Below, piece by piece: positions 53,912 through 64,000 of a DNA stretch of 64,000 bases. The stretch's first letter is position 1; each line of letters begins with the position of its first letter. Both the position numbers and the translations under genes were made by a program. Below the pieces are notes generated by a model. That model made no database searches and was not told the origin of the DNA. It worked only from the letters and a program-made list of their open reading frames with translations. The stretch covers positions 9,265,501-9,329,500 of the forward strand of contig NC_053418.1 in NCBI RefSeq assembly GCF_016859285.1. Reading direction: 5' to 3'. The DNA is from Xiphias gladius (lineage: Eukaryota; Chordata; Actinopteri; Istiophoriformes; Xiphiidae).

Positions 53912-55425
53912 CTGCAGATGTGGAGAGAGAGAGAGAGAGAGAGAGAGAAAGATTAAACAGGTAGACTCAGTATGTATCCTCAGGTATTGGCAGTTTTTTT
54001 CACTTAGGTGTCGATTTCAAACGGCCCACGGGGTCTTTTTTCTTGTGAGCGTGACAGCGAACAGATGGGGAAGAGTGGGGGCGTTTAAGGGAAGTGCTCC
54101 TCTTCCGTTAAATCACTTCCTCGTTTACTCAGTCAGTCACACAGGAAACTGACACTAGCCCTTACACAGCCCAAAACTTCCTCAATTCAAGCAGCATGGA
54201 TGACTTGTCATGCACACCCAAACATGGGGTGGTACGGGGAGAAAATCTGATAAGACCCACACATAAATTGCCTAATGCGATCATCACAGTTCCGTCAGAC
54301 ACGCTAACTGTTTAGTGTAAACAAAGTTATTCACAATCGGACAAGCAGAGTAATGTAGCAGCTTTAAACACACTGTGCTGATAAATAACCTTAGGCTTTC
54401 AATCTCTGAAACAAATGTGCTCAGTTATTGTGAGAAAATTAAATATTAAACACCAATCAGCCCAGCCCCCTGCCAAGCTCTATCAATATTTAAGCACTTA
54501 TATTAGCCCTGTCAGGCGCTCAAAAGCCACCACTGACCTACACAATAAGATTCATTAGTTGTTAATAATGCAGTCGTGGTCAAGGGCAGCCAAGCTCATA
54601 GACTCATTAACAGGTGATTCCAGTAGTGTGAGACAGACATGTCTGACGCCTGTCAAACCGAGACAATGTTGTAATTTTCTGGCAAGTCAACGTGAACTTT
54701 AAGTCACGAAACTAAATTGTCATCTAATAACAAAAATTGATCTTCCCTGATGTTTCCTCAGGCTCCTAAAACAAAGATCTAGTCAGACATTTAACCTTTA
54801 AAGCTATCGTTCACTGTTGTAATAAAAATGTGTACGCTGTTTAGTGTTTGCCGGCTGTAGAAAAAAAATAGACTTGTTTAGGCTTTTTAAGTCTGTATAT
54901 TCGTCTGTTTCCAAAGACATTTTTGATGGTTTTCTTCAGATCAAGACCTCAGAGTTATTTCAAACCACATGGTACAACTTGGAGATATTTCAGTGCAATA
55001 TTGATGTTGTTATATGATACTAGATATTGTCTACTGTTTGTGTTTATTGTAATGCTGTGACAAAGCCTCTGTCCCTGGCTGTAAAGGCTAGATTCCTTTA
55101 AGTATTACTTTACAGTTAGTAGGACTGGATATGTTTTGAAACCATTCAATACTAGTGCCAGTATGATACCAAAATGATTTTTTCAATACCTTTCTGTAAG
55201 TATGTATGAAAATGTATGAACAAACGCATCAATAACAAAGGATAGAAAAATTTTCAAATGCTGTCCAAATACAATCACCTATACAAGAACTTTAAATAAA
55301 TAAAGTTTTTTCTAAATAAAAACATGGACAAAATATGAGTTAAATCAGGAACTATCCTATAAAAGAATTAGCAAACAAGATGAATCTGGTAAGACATTTG
55401 ATGCCAAATTTGATACTCTACGATT

Positions 55426-55810
55426 AGGGCTGTAACTGATTATTTTCATTATTGATTAATCTGTTCATTTTTATTTGATTCTGTCTGTAAAAATACAGAA
55501 AATATTGATCCAGAGTGAATTAATGCAGAATGAAACGTCCATCACAGTTTCCTAAAGTTGAAGCTGACTTCTTCAGGTGACTTCTTCAGATGTCTTGTTT
55601 TGTCCAACCAACAGCCCAAAGCCCAAAATTATCCAATTTACTATGATGTGTGTGGTAATCTGCAACTTTACTCTTTGAGAACCTGCAGCCATCTAATGTT
55701 TGGCATTTGTACATGAAAAATGACTTAAATGATTAGTTGATTTTAAAATAGTTGCAGATTGATTTTCTTTAGATTGGCTTATTTAATTGACTAATCGATG
55801 CGGCTCTAGA
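55426..55810. repeat. Teleost dispersed repeat (GATTATT/GATTAAT family)
   Basis: Starts TAGGGCTGTAACTGATTATT and ends GACTAATCGATGCGGCTCTA, with TTGTTTTGTCCAACCAACAG in the middle. It is one of the best-preserved copies and lies in the rassf2 5' intron. A further partial copy follows at about 56780-57010. Confidence 0.65.
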
Positions 55811-57027
55811 GCTTATAATATTGTATAAATCAACCTGACATTTAACCAAAAAGGTTCCAAATCAGTGATAGTTGTTTGTTACAACTAGGGGTCCATGTCT
55901 CAGTGCAAATTATCCGTATAATATTTAGACTCCAGAAAGCTGGGTCTGCTTTTTATTTTGAAGGCAACAGCAGCATATAAATGCAGCCAGACTGACCCAT
56001 AGCTGACCCAACCCTGTTTCAGATCAAGGAGTTCTTCTCTGTACTGGACAACAGACAAATGTAGACCCCTCAGACTCCCTGAATTCCCCTGTGCCTCATT
56101 ACAAGGTCAGCCAATCCTCAGCCTCCATCTTCCCCTCTTTCTCTGTATCTTCATGTCTCATTTGCATTCATCTGCTTAGTTGTTTTGCACCACAGTAACT
56201 CAGTTTATTAATAGCCGTCCAATTTTTGTGATGAGGAAATTCTTTCCTCTCTGCTGTCTCGACTGTTTTTCCCATTCAGCTTTCTTCTCTGTCTCCTTCA
56301 TTCCCCCTTGTGAGGCCATCCACCATGCTATTAAAACTCATGACCACAACTTCCTGACTTTTCTCCCCCCACTATCTCTCTTTCATTGACACACATGCAC
56401 GCTTGTTGCCTGCCCTCTTCCCCTGTTGCCTCTGAGCCTCCTCTGTCAACGTCTTTGGCCAAAATGGACGATGAATACCCTTAAACCTCCTCTCCTCCTC
56501 CTGTCCGCTTTCAAACCCACCACCACCCCTGCCTTCTGCCTCCACATTAGTACTGCTCTGCCTCACTATTGTCACCATTGTCATAGCAACACCAAAAACA
56601 TCTGAGCTCCAGCAACTATCCCACAACACTGTGCCAAAAATAGTGTATGTGTTTGTCTCTCCTGCTCCCTGTTAAGCATTTTGAGGTTGTCAAATATTTT
56701 GCCAGGCTCAATTTAAATCTAAATATGGCTTCCAGATTCTCCAGATCAGGCTGATACTATTCTCGCCCCTTGTCTGTGCACTTATTTGAAACTATTTTGA
56801 TAATCAATTAATCGCTGAAGTTTCTTTTAAAGCAAGAATGGTATGGTTCCAGCTTTTTAAATATGAATATTATCTGGTATATATTATATTATATTGGTCT
56901 TCTAAGATGGCAAACCGAATATCTTTGGGTTTTAGACTGTTCGGTTGGACAAAGCATTTTAAGATGTCACAATGGGTCTGGGAATCTACAATAGGCATTT
57001 TTGAAAAATCTTTTATTAAAGAATAAG

Positions 57028-57405
57028 AGTACACTCAAGTTGCTAGATTATTAGGTCTGCTTACCTAAAACTAATGCAGTCTAACACCCCTGCAGAAAAC
57101 CCTACCTTCATTAAGGTTACAATATTTGGTATATGATTTAGAGTTGTTGATTCAACTTTATGATCATTTTGGACGTTTCAGCTTGTAGTGCTGTTGAATT
57201 GTATTATTGGTAGTTCTTTGCCTACACCATTTATATCAATGCCGGTAGACTAAGTATTAGAAACATCTCCGCAAAATCCATCCACACATTTTGGAAAATA
57301 GTTTCAACAAAAACCTAACATTATGACCTTCATAAACACAGGGGGCTGTTCTATTTAACTGCATTACTTTCAGCTGAGTACAGCAGATAAACTGGCAACT
57401 GAGTG
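57028..57405 (+). repeat. TIR-bearing dispersed repeat, copy 3 of 3
   Basis: The left end GAGTACACTCAAGTTGCTAG and the right end, inverted, TGTACACTCAGTTGCCAGTT form TIRs. The interior ACCTAAAACTAATGCAGTCT and GAATTGTATTATTGG links it to the copies at 4.3 and 11.3 kb. It is probably a non-autonomous DNA transposon. Confidence 0.65.
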
Positions 57406-58012
57406 TACATTGCAGGCCAAAACATTAGGTATTCAGTTTTTGGCAGAGGGTCTGTCCTAAAGCACTCTGTCTGTCTAGCCAGCCTTATGTGTGCTGAAAG
57501 GAATCTTAACAACCTATTGCTTGTTATGTAACCTGTTTTACTAAAACATAGCAACGCACACTCCCTGATACCAACCTAATGTGATAAGATACCGATTATC
57601 TCTCATTTCTGCTCAAGATTTAGGCAGGACCATCATATATCGTGCTATGGAGCATGCCTATTATATTCACTGCATCTGAATTAAATACACTGCATATGCT
57701 TAATATCCGAGATTTTTAGTCTATATGGATGTCGGCGATTCTGCGTTTTATGTTGTCAAAACATTTTTAAGTCCTCTTTTTGTACAGTCACGCTACCAAA
57801 CTACACCCAGTCCACATCGCCACATCAACCCACAGACATCATCCTGATCAGCCTACTTAGCTACACCGACGCTTCTGTCTGATTCCTGCCGACTTTTGGA
57901 GCTCCTCTCTCGCCTCGCCAAAAACCCGGGGGACGCAGGCTCTCCGGTTCTCCTCTTCCACCTCTTCCACCTCCTCCAACCCCCTCACTCTTTCCCCTTA
58001 TTTTCCCCTCAC

Positions 58013-58260
58013 TGTCCGTTCCCGGCAAACTCCTCGGTCAACTCGCTCGCTCTCCAGCCGTTGGAAACAATCACTTGGGCGCGTGCATCCACCACGAGCT
58101 GGGAGTAGGAGGAGTAGGAGGAGGAGGAGGAGGAGAGCGCGAGAGGTCCATCTGTTGTGGCGGAGCTCGCGCATGAGCTCGCGGCACAGCAACCTCGAGG
58201 GGGGGGGGGGACAGTTCCGGAGCCAATCAGAGAGCGACCCTGACGCCCCTTTGTTCGCGC
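58013..58260 (-). promoter_or_regulatory. rassf2: Likely rassf2 first exon and CpG-rich promoter
   Basis: A CpG-rich segment with GGAGGAGGAGG repeats, on the minus strand ending GAACGGACA then GTGAGG, a good donor at 58012. It lies upstream of the other rassf2 exons and has the base composition of a vertebrate promoter. Frames through it are considered noncoding 5' UTR. The start point is not determined. Confidence 0.5.
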
Positions 58261-59114
58261 TGAATGAAAACATGAAAACAATGGGAGAGCCGGTGAAAAA
58301 TCATTCAGTCGTTATGGTTCAATGGAGACCCGAATGCACTGGAAGTGCTAGTTAAGAATGAAACTACAACAGATTTTTAAAGGTCCTATGTCAAACTCGT
58401 CGACCCATTTACAACTTGAGATTTTAGTTTATCATGTAGTATGGAAGCCAAGTCACGCCTGGAGAAGACCAAAAAAATATATATTTTACGGTCACATATT
58501 TTCCAGCTAATTTCCTGGAAACTTTGATCATAATTTTTTTAAAATTAGCTGGTATTTAGCTGTTCTTTTCTGTTCATGACATATTTCCGGGAAAGGCCTA
58601 CACAATTTGTTACTAATTATAAGGGAATTTGAGAAAGAGTTAGTTGCTAAAGTTATAAAGGTACTCGCTCGTTATAATTAAGATTTAAAAAAAAAAAACA
58701 AGACAAAACCAAAAAACTAGATTATGTAATGGATAAGTGAAAAATAATTACCAGAGGTGGATATACATGGGGGTTTCCTTGAAAGAAAAATTCTTAATTT
58801 TGATTCTTCGTGACTTTGAACCGCCATACCTTATAGATCTGCCTGGTGATTGGTAAATAGTCGTTCATGCTGCATATTGGTTGATTGGCATACTTGCCTT
58901 AAGTTTTCACTGTCATTGGAAATTCTTTAGTTCTGTGTTACAAATTGAGATGATTCAACACATAAAACACTTCTTGCTATAAAATTTCCCTGACTCAATG
59001 CTTGTACGTACACACATATTTCTACCTAATTTTCACAAAATGAATGGACTGAGTGTGGACGGTTTCTTATCTAATAAAGAATTTTTGTAAGTCTTTCTAG
59101 GAAACTCCGATGGA

Positions 59115-59530
59115 TATTTACCAGCTGTAACAGTGTGGCTGCTATTGTTTTTTCCACCTTGCGAATCTGTGGGTGTCAACATGGCAAAATGTGCTCCTGG
59201 AGACACCTACTGTTGCGGGAAACACCACAGAGGCGGTATTGAGTATTGTGGCAGTTGGACAGATTTTGGCACCGCGTTAGCATCACAACTGTGTAAGATA
59301 GTCATTAAACTCTACAGATGTGTAGTTGAGATCAAAATGAAGGTCTGGTTCCAAGATGGGTGTGGTCTGACCCATGACTACTACTACGACTAGTACTACA
59401 CTCACTATTCATTACACTACATTATTACATGAGTGCTCATGTAATAAGGTAGTAATGAAAACTCATGGGTTGGAACGTCAACATGTTGACAGGTGTCGCG
59501 GCTCCTGTGATCCCATCGCTGCATGCATGG
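59115..59530 (+). repeat. Unclassified dispersed repeat, copy 2 of 2
   Basis: Aligns with 51415-51770 as described there. This copy keeps an 86-codon frame with TYCCGKHHRGGIEYCGSW, whose counterpart frame in the other copy is broken. No known protein family is recognised. Confidence 0.7.
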
Positions 59531-60846
59531 CCAGATTAACATGTTTGGGAACAGAACAGAAAAAAAAAAAAGAAGACCTACTAAATGGGTACCGCAGCAA
59601 TTTCGTACTGCACTTTCATGCAGCTGAGGGGCTGAAAAGCTGTTTTGTTTCTGTTCTCCTTAATTCACCTTGGGGGAAAAAAAACAGAACTGTCATGATC
59701 AGTGTTGGCGACCAATAAAGACAAAAGACTGCATTCATTCTGTAACATCTTATTAAATAGTTTTAGGAACAAAGAATAAAACATTTTGTTTCTACAATTA
59801 GTTTACACAATTTCTCTTCCAGAAGGTTTAGCAAACTTTACTCCATTAAATATACATTTATTTTTTGTTTTTACATCTATTTAAAGTTTGTCAGCTCGAT
59901 CATTAATTTATACTGGTAATGCGTTAACATGGACAGAAAGCAATGTTAAGAGTAAAAAAATACATTATGAAAAGGTCCTAACAAACAATAGGATTCCACC
60001 AAACCACAGATTCAAAATAGGATCAAAATGTATTTACTTCTTAAATAAGTACAACAAAATGGTGCGCTTTCCAGCATGATTTAAGATTAAAATTTATGAT
60101 TTGTTTCTTACAAATATTTGCTTGAAAAAGAAAGAAAAAAAAACATAAAAATGATGTATAAAAGAACAAAAACATTGAAAAAGATAAAACACTTGATACA
60201 CAATAGTATATTCTTCAGGTAGCACCCCCTTCAAAATAACTGAAAGGGATTAATGTCTTTATTACACACCTTGTAGTCACCTTCTTAAGAGCAACCTGTT
60301 GGTTAAATTGACTTATGTAATTCAAGCCAGAAAACCATCAAAGAGTAGTGTTTGGGCTTGAGAGATACAAGGTGTTTTAACTAACTGGGCTATTTCTGTA
60401 ACAACTGTTTGAGAAACACATATGCATGTGTAAACTGGAGGGTAAAAGTTTAAAATCAAGAGGAAGTTGTATCTAGGCACAAAATCGTCCAATGTTCATC
60501 TCGCTGTCAGTTAATAAGGCAGGTTCACTCAACTGCCAAAGACCAACAGGCTCTTAATAAGGTGGCCAGCTGGTGTCTTCTCCTGCATCCAGAAACAACA
60601 GTAAGAATTCCGAGGGGGGGGCAGGTACACTACACATGAGAACACCAATATATTTTCACTGCAGGACTGGAGGAGTTAAACAGTATGTGTGTGTGGAGAC
60701 AGGGTGTGATGGGAGCAGTAAGTGCTGGTTGCATGAACATGATATGACACAGAAAACAAGGTCACACATTGTCCGCATGAATATTATGTCTGCATGCCAT
60801 GTACAAGAGAATTGACTACACAGGTGACAAAAAACTGTCCAACTAC

Positions 60847-60887
60847 CCTCCTGCAACTTCCTCTCTAAGCGAGGAAGTTGCAGGAGG
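60847..60887. repeat. Perfect 17-bp inverted repeat (hairpin)
   Basis: The arm CCTCCTGCAACTTCCTC (60847-60863) and its exact inverse GAGGAAGTTGCAGGAGG (60871-60887) flank a 7-base loop. The stem is GC-rich in an AT-rich surrounding. It is shorter than a usual pre-miRNA hairpin. Confidence 0.85.
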
Positions 60888-63800
60888 CGGTGTGTGCTCT
60901 CTGACCTCTAACTGATCATCCCTGCTCCTGGAGCAAGGTTACACAGCATGGGCAAGGAAGCTAAAAACATCAGCTGGTGTGCCAATAACACACAGGTAAT
61001 TTTACCAACTACCTCACAACACTATTTTTCTTGTCTACAGCTATCCAGCTGCCTGTCCTGAGCACAGCCAACATTTAGATGAGGATGGTGAGGTTTTACA
61101 TTTACAGTTTCTGCACATGTCAGTGGTCGCTAGCTTGCCTAACCTATTTTGAGACTTCATCACTCTTTATGTTTCTTGGTGATTTAGTCATATCACAAAT
61201 ATAACAAAGATAAAATAACGTTATACCAAATTCCCATCAGATTCTGTGACATAAGGAATTTCCGCTATATTAGCAATGCAAACATTTTAATCTTACTTTA
61301 TTGCATATTGTATTCTGATAGATGTAACTGAAAATGGTGTCCCTGTAATATTTAGACAGGGTCACAAATTTTAATAGCTGTGATTTTGATGTACTGAGAC
61401 CTGCGACCAGTCAGATTCTGTGACATTACAGGATCAACAACACGAAAGAGACCAAAATTTGTGCCCCCATATAAATACCTTGTGCGTGTGTGGATGGCAT
61501 TTATGTTTAATTCAAAGTAAATGACAAAAACATTTACAGTGGCAATATAGCTAGATGAAATTCCTATTCTGTCATTTTGAATACAGTACTGTAGTCTAGC
61601 TAAAAGTACATCCAGCAAAGAAGGAACAGAGCAGAGTACAACTGTCTGTAGAAATATTGGATTTTAACCTTGGTCTTGTCCATTTTATCATTCCAGACAG
61701 ACAGCAGACATCAGTAAGATCAACCTCTGAAGATGAAACCCACCCCTGGGTAACAGGTTAAAAAAAAAAAAAAAAAAAAATTTTTTTATTTTGCCCCCAT
61801 CAGCGGTTGCACTGGAAATGCTATGTGACCGAATCTCAAGAGTTACGTACAGAGAGATGAGGTCATAAAATGGGGCTATAGCTAGCCATGTTATCAGAGA
61901 CCAAAGCCCAAAAATATTCAGCACAAAGTGGTTCAGTCTGCAGGTCATCAAAAAAAGAAAACTTCGTACTTGACAATAAATCTGGATAAGATCGCTAGCA
62001 ACATTTTAGGGTGTCAGGTCAGTGAGTACTTACTCACTCTGACCCTGATCATCTTGGCACCATTACATGTGCAAACACTACTTTTAGTAAAAAGGCCCTG
62101 ACACTGAATTTTGACTAACTATCCAGTTCAACAATTTAAAAGTGGTTTTTCTCTGTATATCAAACAACATGATATAAATGGAATGAAGTAGGAGCAGCTT
62201 ACTTCTTACGTTAGAAAACTAACTTTATCAAAAGCTGCTGTCCCTAGGTAAGTTTCTAAATGCACCGACTGGAGCTGAGGCTGAGGGCGGAACCAGTCTT
62301 CACAGGGCATGAACAAGTCTAATAATAAATATAATTTCAACATTGTGCAAGAGACAAATAAACCTGCTTCAAGCAATCATTAAACATTGACTTTCTTCTC
62401 ATAAATAAATAAATAGCTTTAACAAAAGGAGATAAAATGTGAAAAAATTTGGGACAAGATTTCAAACTAATTTTTTAAAGTTTCCCCAACAGCAACTGCC
62501 AATGCTAAAGAAAAGTTTTGGTATATGGTTATAGAACAATAGGAACAAATAGAAAATAAAGAGTTTTTAGTATTTTGGTTTAGTCAGAATCTCAGCTGGG
62601 CTAAATATTCATCAGTTGTCTTTTAAATGTTATTTTTCTGCTTGTGCTACTTTTATTTCTACATTTACCAAGATTATATATGTTGCAAACTCTTGTATGG
62701 TGTTTTTTTAAACTGCTGTTTTTTCTCTCTTAGAGCAGCAGAGGCACACAGTGTGGTCAAACTAGAGACTCGCGCTTCACACCTGGGTCAATAAGGTACA
62801 GGCTGCTGATGCTCTGAAATGTTGTTACTCAGCCAACATGTGCTGCCACATCCTGAACTACAACAGACTGCAACAGTGAGAAACATCAGCAGTTACCTAA
62901 CTGAAATGAGATAAGAGGGGGAGGGTTACGCGTGACAAAGGACGAGAGGAGGAATGTAAGTCATCAGCACCATTAAATAAGAGAAAATTGTTAATGACAT
63001 CAGCAACAGTCATTATTGGCTGTTGCAAAAAAAACCAAAAAACAAACAATGCACAGTCTGTGAGTCGATCCAGAGAACAAAGAAAAGACAGAAATTTCAA
63101 CTGATGTCTATTCAAGTATCCCATTCCCGTTCTCTATGCATCATATAATTGTATGTTTGACGGATGAACATGAAGTGTAATAGTGTTGTCTTACAGCCTG
63201 TGTCACAGGAATAATGTGGATGTTTTTAATTTGCAATTTTTTTTCCCTCTACTCTCTTTTTATTTTATTAGTCTGTTTCAATCTTATGTGTTGAATGTAT
63301 GCTCGACTACTTAAAAAGCAAAGTTTAATTGCAAAAAAGACAAAAAAAAAAAAAATTCAACTCTTCAAACTGCTGCTTTTTCATCTGAATACTCCATATC
63401 CAAACAAAAACAAAAATCACCACCCTTCTTGGGGCTAACTGAGCACAATGATGGAAATACCACATGGGTTTGGATAGTGGCAGGGGTGTATAATTTATGG
63501 TGCAGCTTTTGTAAACTCTGCGTTAACACACATTGCTTCTAAAAATGGAGCAAAACTAACTCCTTGAAATTATGAGAGGAGATCTACATAGAGGATTTAA
63601 TTGTCCTGTCATTTTACCTTTTTATATCGAGTATTTATGTACACAACGTTTCAAAGTTTCTTTGTCAAGGCCACATGTTTGTGTTACTGTGTGCCATTAC
63701 CGTAGCTTTTACAAATTCACTGCTGTCATTACCGCAGTACAGGCATTATTAAAAGCTTGTTTCAATTATGTAAGTGCATAAGTGCATTAGAGGAGACATG

Positions 63801-64000
63801 AAATAAGCCAATTAAGGTCATCAAATAAAAATAAAAACCTTGAAAATTAAATTTGTTCCTTATTGAAGTAAAACAAGTTTAGTCCCATTCGACAGTTAAA
63901 TGAGTTGCATGTGCGTTCAGGTAAACCAGACTTTTGGTCTCGTTAGTAAATGATGCATAATACTGACACAGTAAAGAGATGTAAACTGGTAGGTTATGGA

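Larger units (their letters stand above)
58261..64000. other. Downstream AT-rich region, no recognised gene
   Basis: About 5.7 kb without a convincing exon. It contains a dispersed repeat (59115-59530) and a perfect hairpin (60847-60887). In mammals SLC23A2 follows RASSF2; a minus-strand gene with its 3' UTR here (an AATAAA on the minus strand near 59863-59858) is possible, but no coding exon is visible in the window. Confidence 0.4.

Noticed and set aside
56180-56629. Frames in the rassf2 5' intron
   Set aside because: Low-complexity Pro/Ser- and Gly-rich translations without family similarity or good splice signals.

Overview
The window is vertebrate nuclear DNA, almost certainly from a ray-finned (percomorph-like) fish. 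The genes are split by GT-AG introns. The intergenic DNA carries typical teleost dispersed repeats, tRNA-derived SINEs, MITEs and long (CA)n and (TA)n microsatellites. The gene content (two fish-type prion protein genes, a PrP-like gene, rassf2, letm2, nsd3) is that of a fish chromosome. No operons, CRISPR arrays or intact retroviral elements were seen.

Layout, left to right. (1) 286-1142, minus: first coding exon of nsd3; the rest of the gene lies beyond the left edge. Its promoter region is probably near 3.3-4.2 kb. (2) About 6.1-22.1 kb, plus: a complete letm2 gene, head-to-head with nsd3 as in mammals. It has a noncoding first exon, a 47-nt start-codon exon and nine further coding exons, giving a 512-residue mitochondrial inner-membrane protein. 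(3) 23-35 kb, plus: two tandem prion protein genes, 476 and 426 residues, each with a single coding exon and an upstream noncoding exon. (4) 36.4-41.5 kb, minus: a short prion-like gene (PrP-like/prnprs3 type, 182 residues), tail-to-tail with the second PrP gene. (5) 41.8-58.3 kb, minus: a complete rassf2 gene with nine coding exons, 327 residues, RA and SARAH domains. (6) 58.3-64 kb: AT-rich DNA with no recognised exon, possibly the 3' UTR or flank of the next gene.

The most interesting part is the prion cluster. The two PrP genes have different N-terminal halves, but their C-terminal coding sequence is almost identical at the DNA level for about 900 bp. The identity stops a few bases after the stop codon. 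Flanking blocks on both sides are also duplicated but far more diverged, which points to an old tandem duplication followed by recent gene conversion. The PrP-like gene keeps the AGAAAAGA hydrophobic core of mammalian PrP but has no cysteines. The window also joins the nsd3-letm2 pair (human 8p11) to the PrP-rassf2 block (human 20p13), a junction not present in mammals.

Functionally the genes are not a pathway. nsd3 is a chromatin methyltransferase, letm2 a mitochondrial membrane protein, the three prion-family genes are predicted GPI-anchored surface glycoproteins or peptides, and rassf2 is a Ras-association/Hippo-pathway scaffold.
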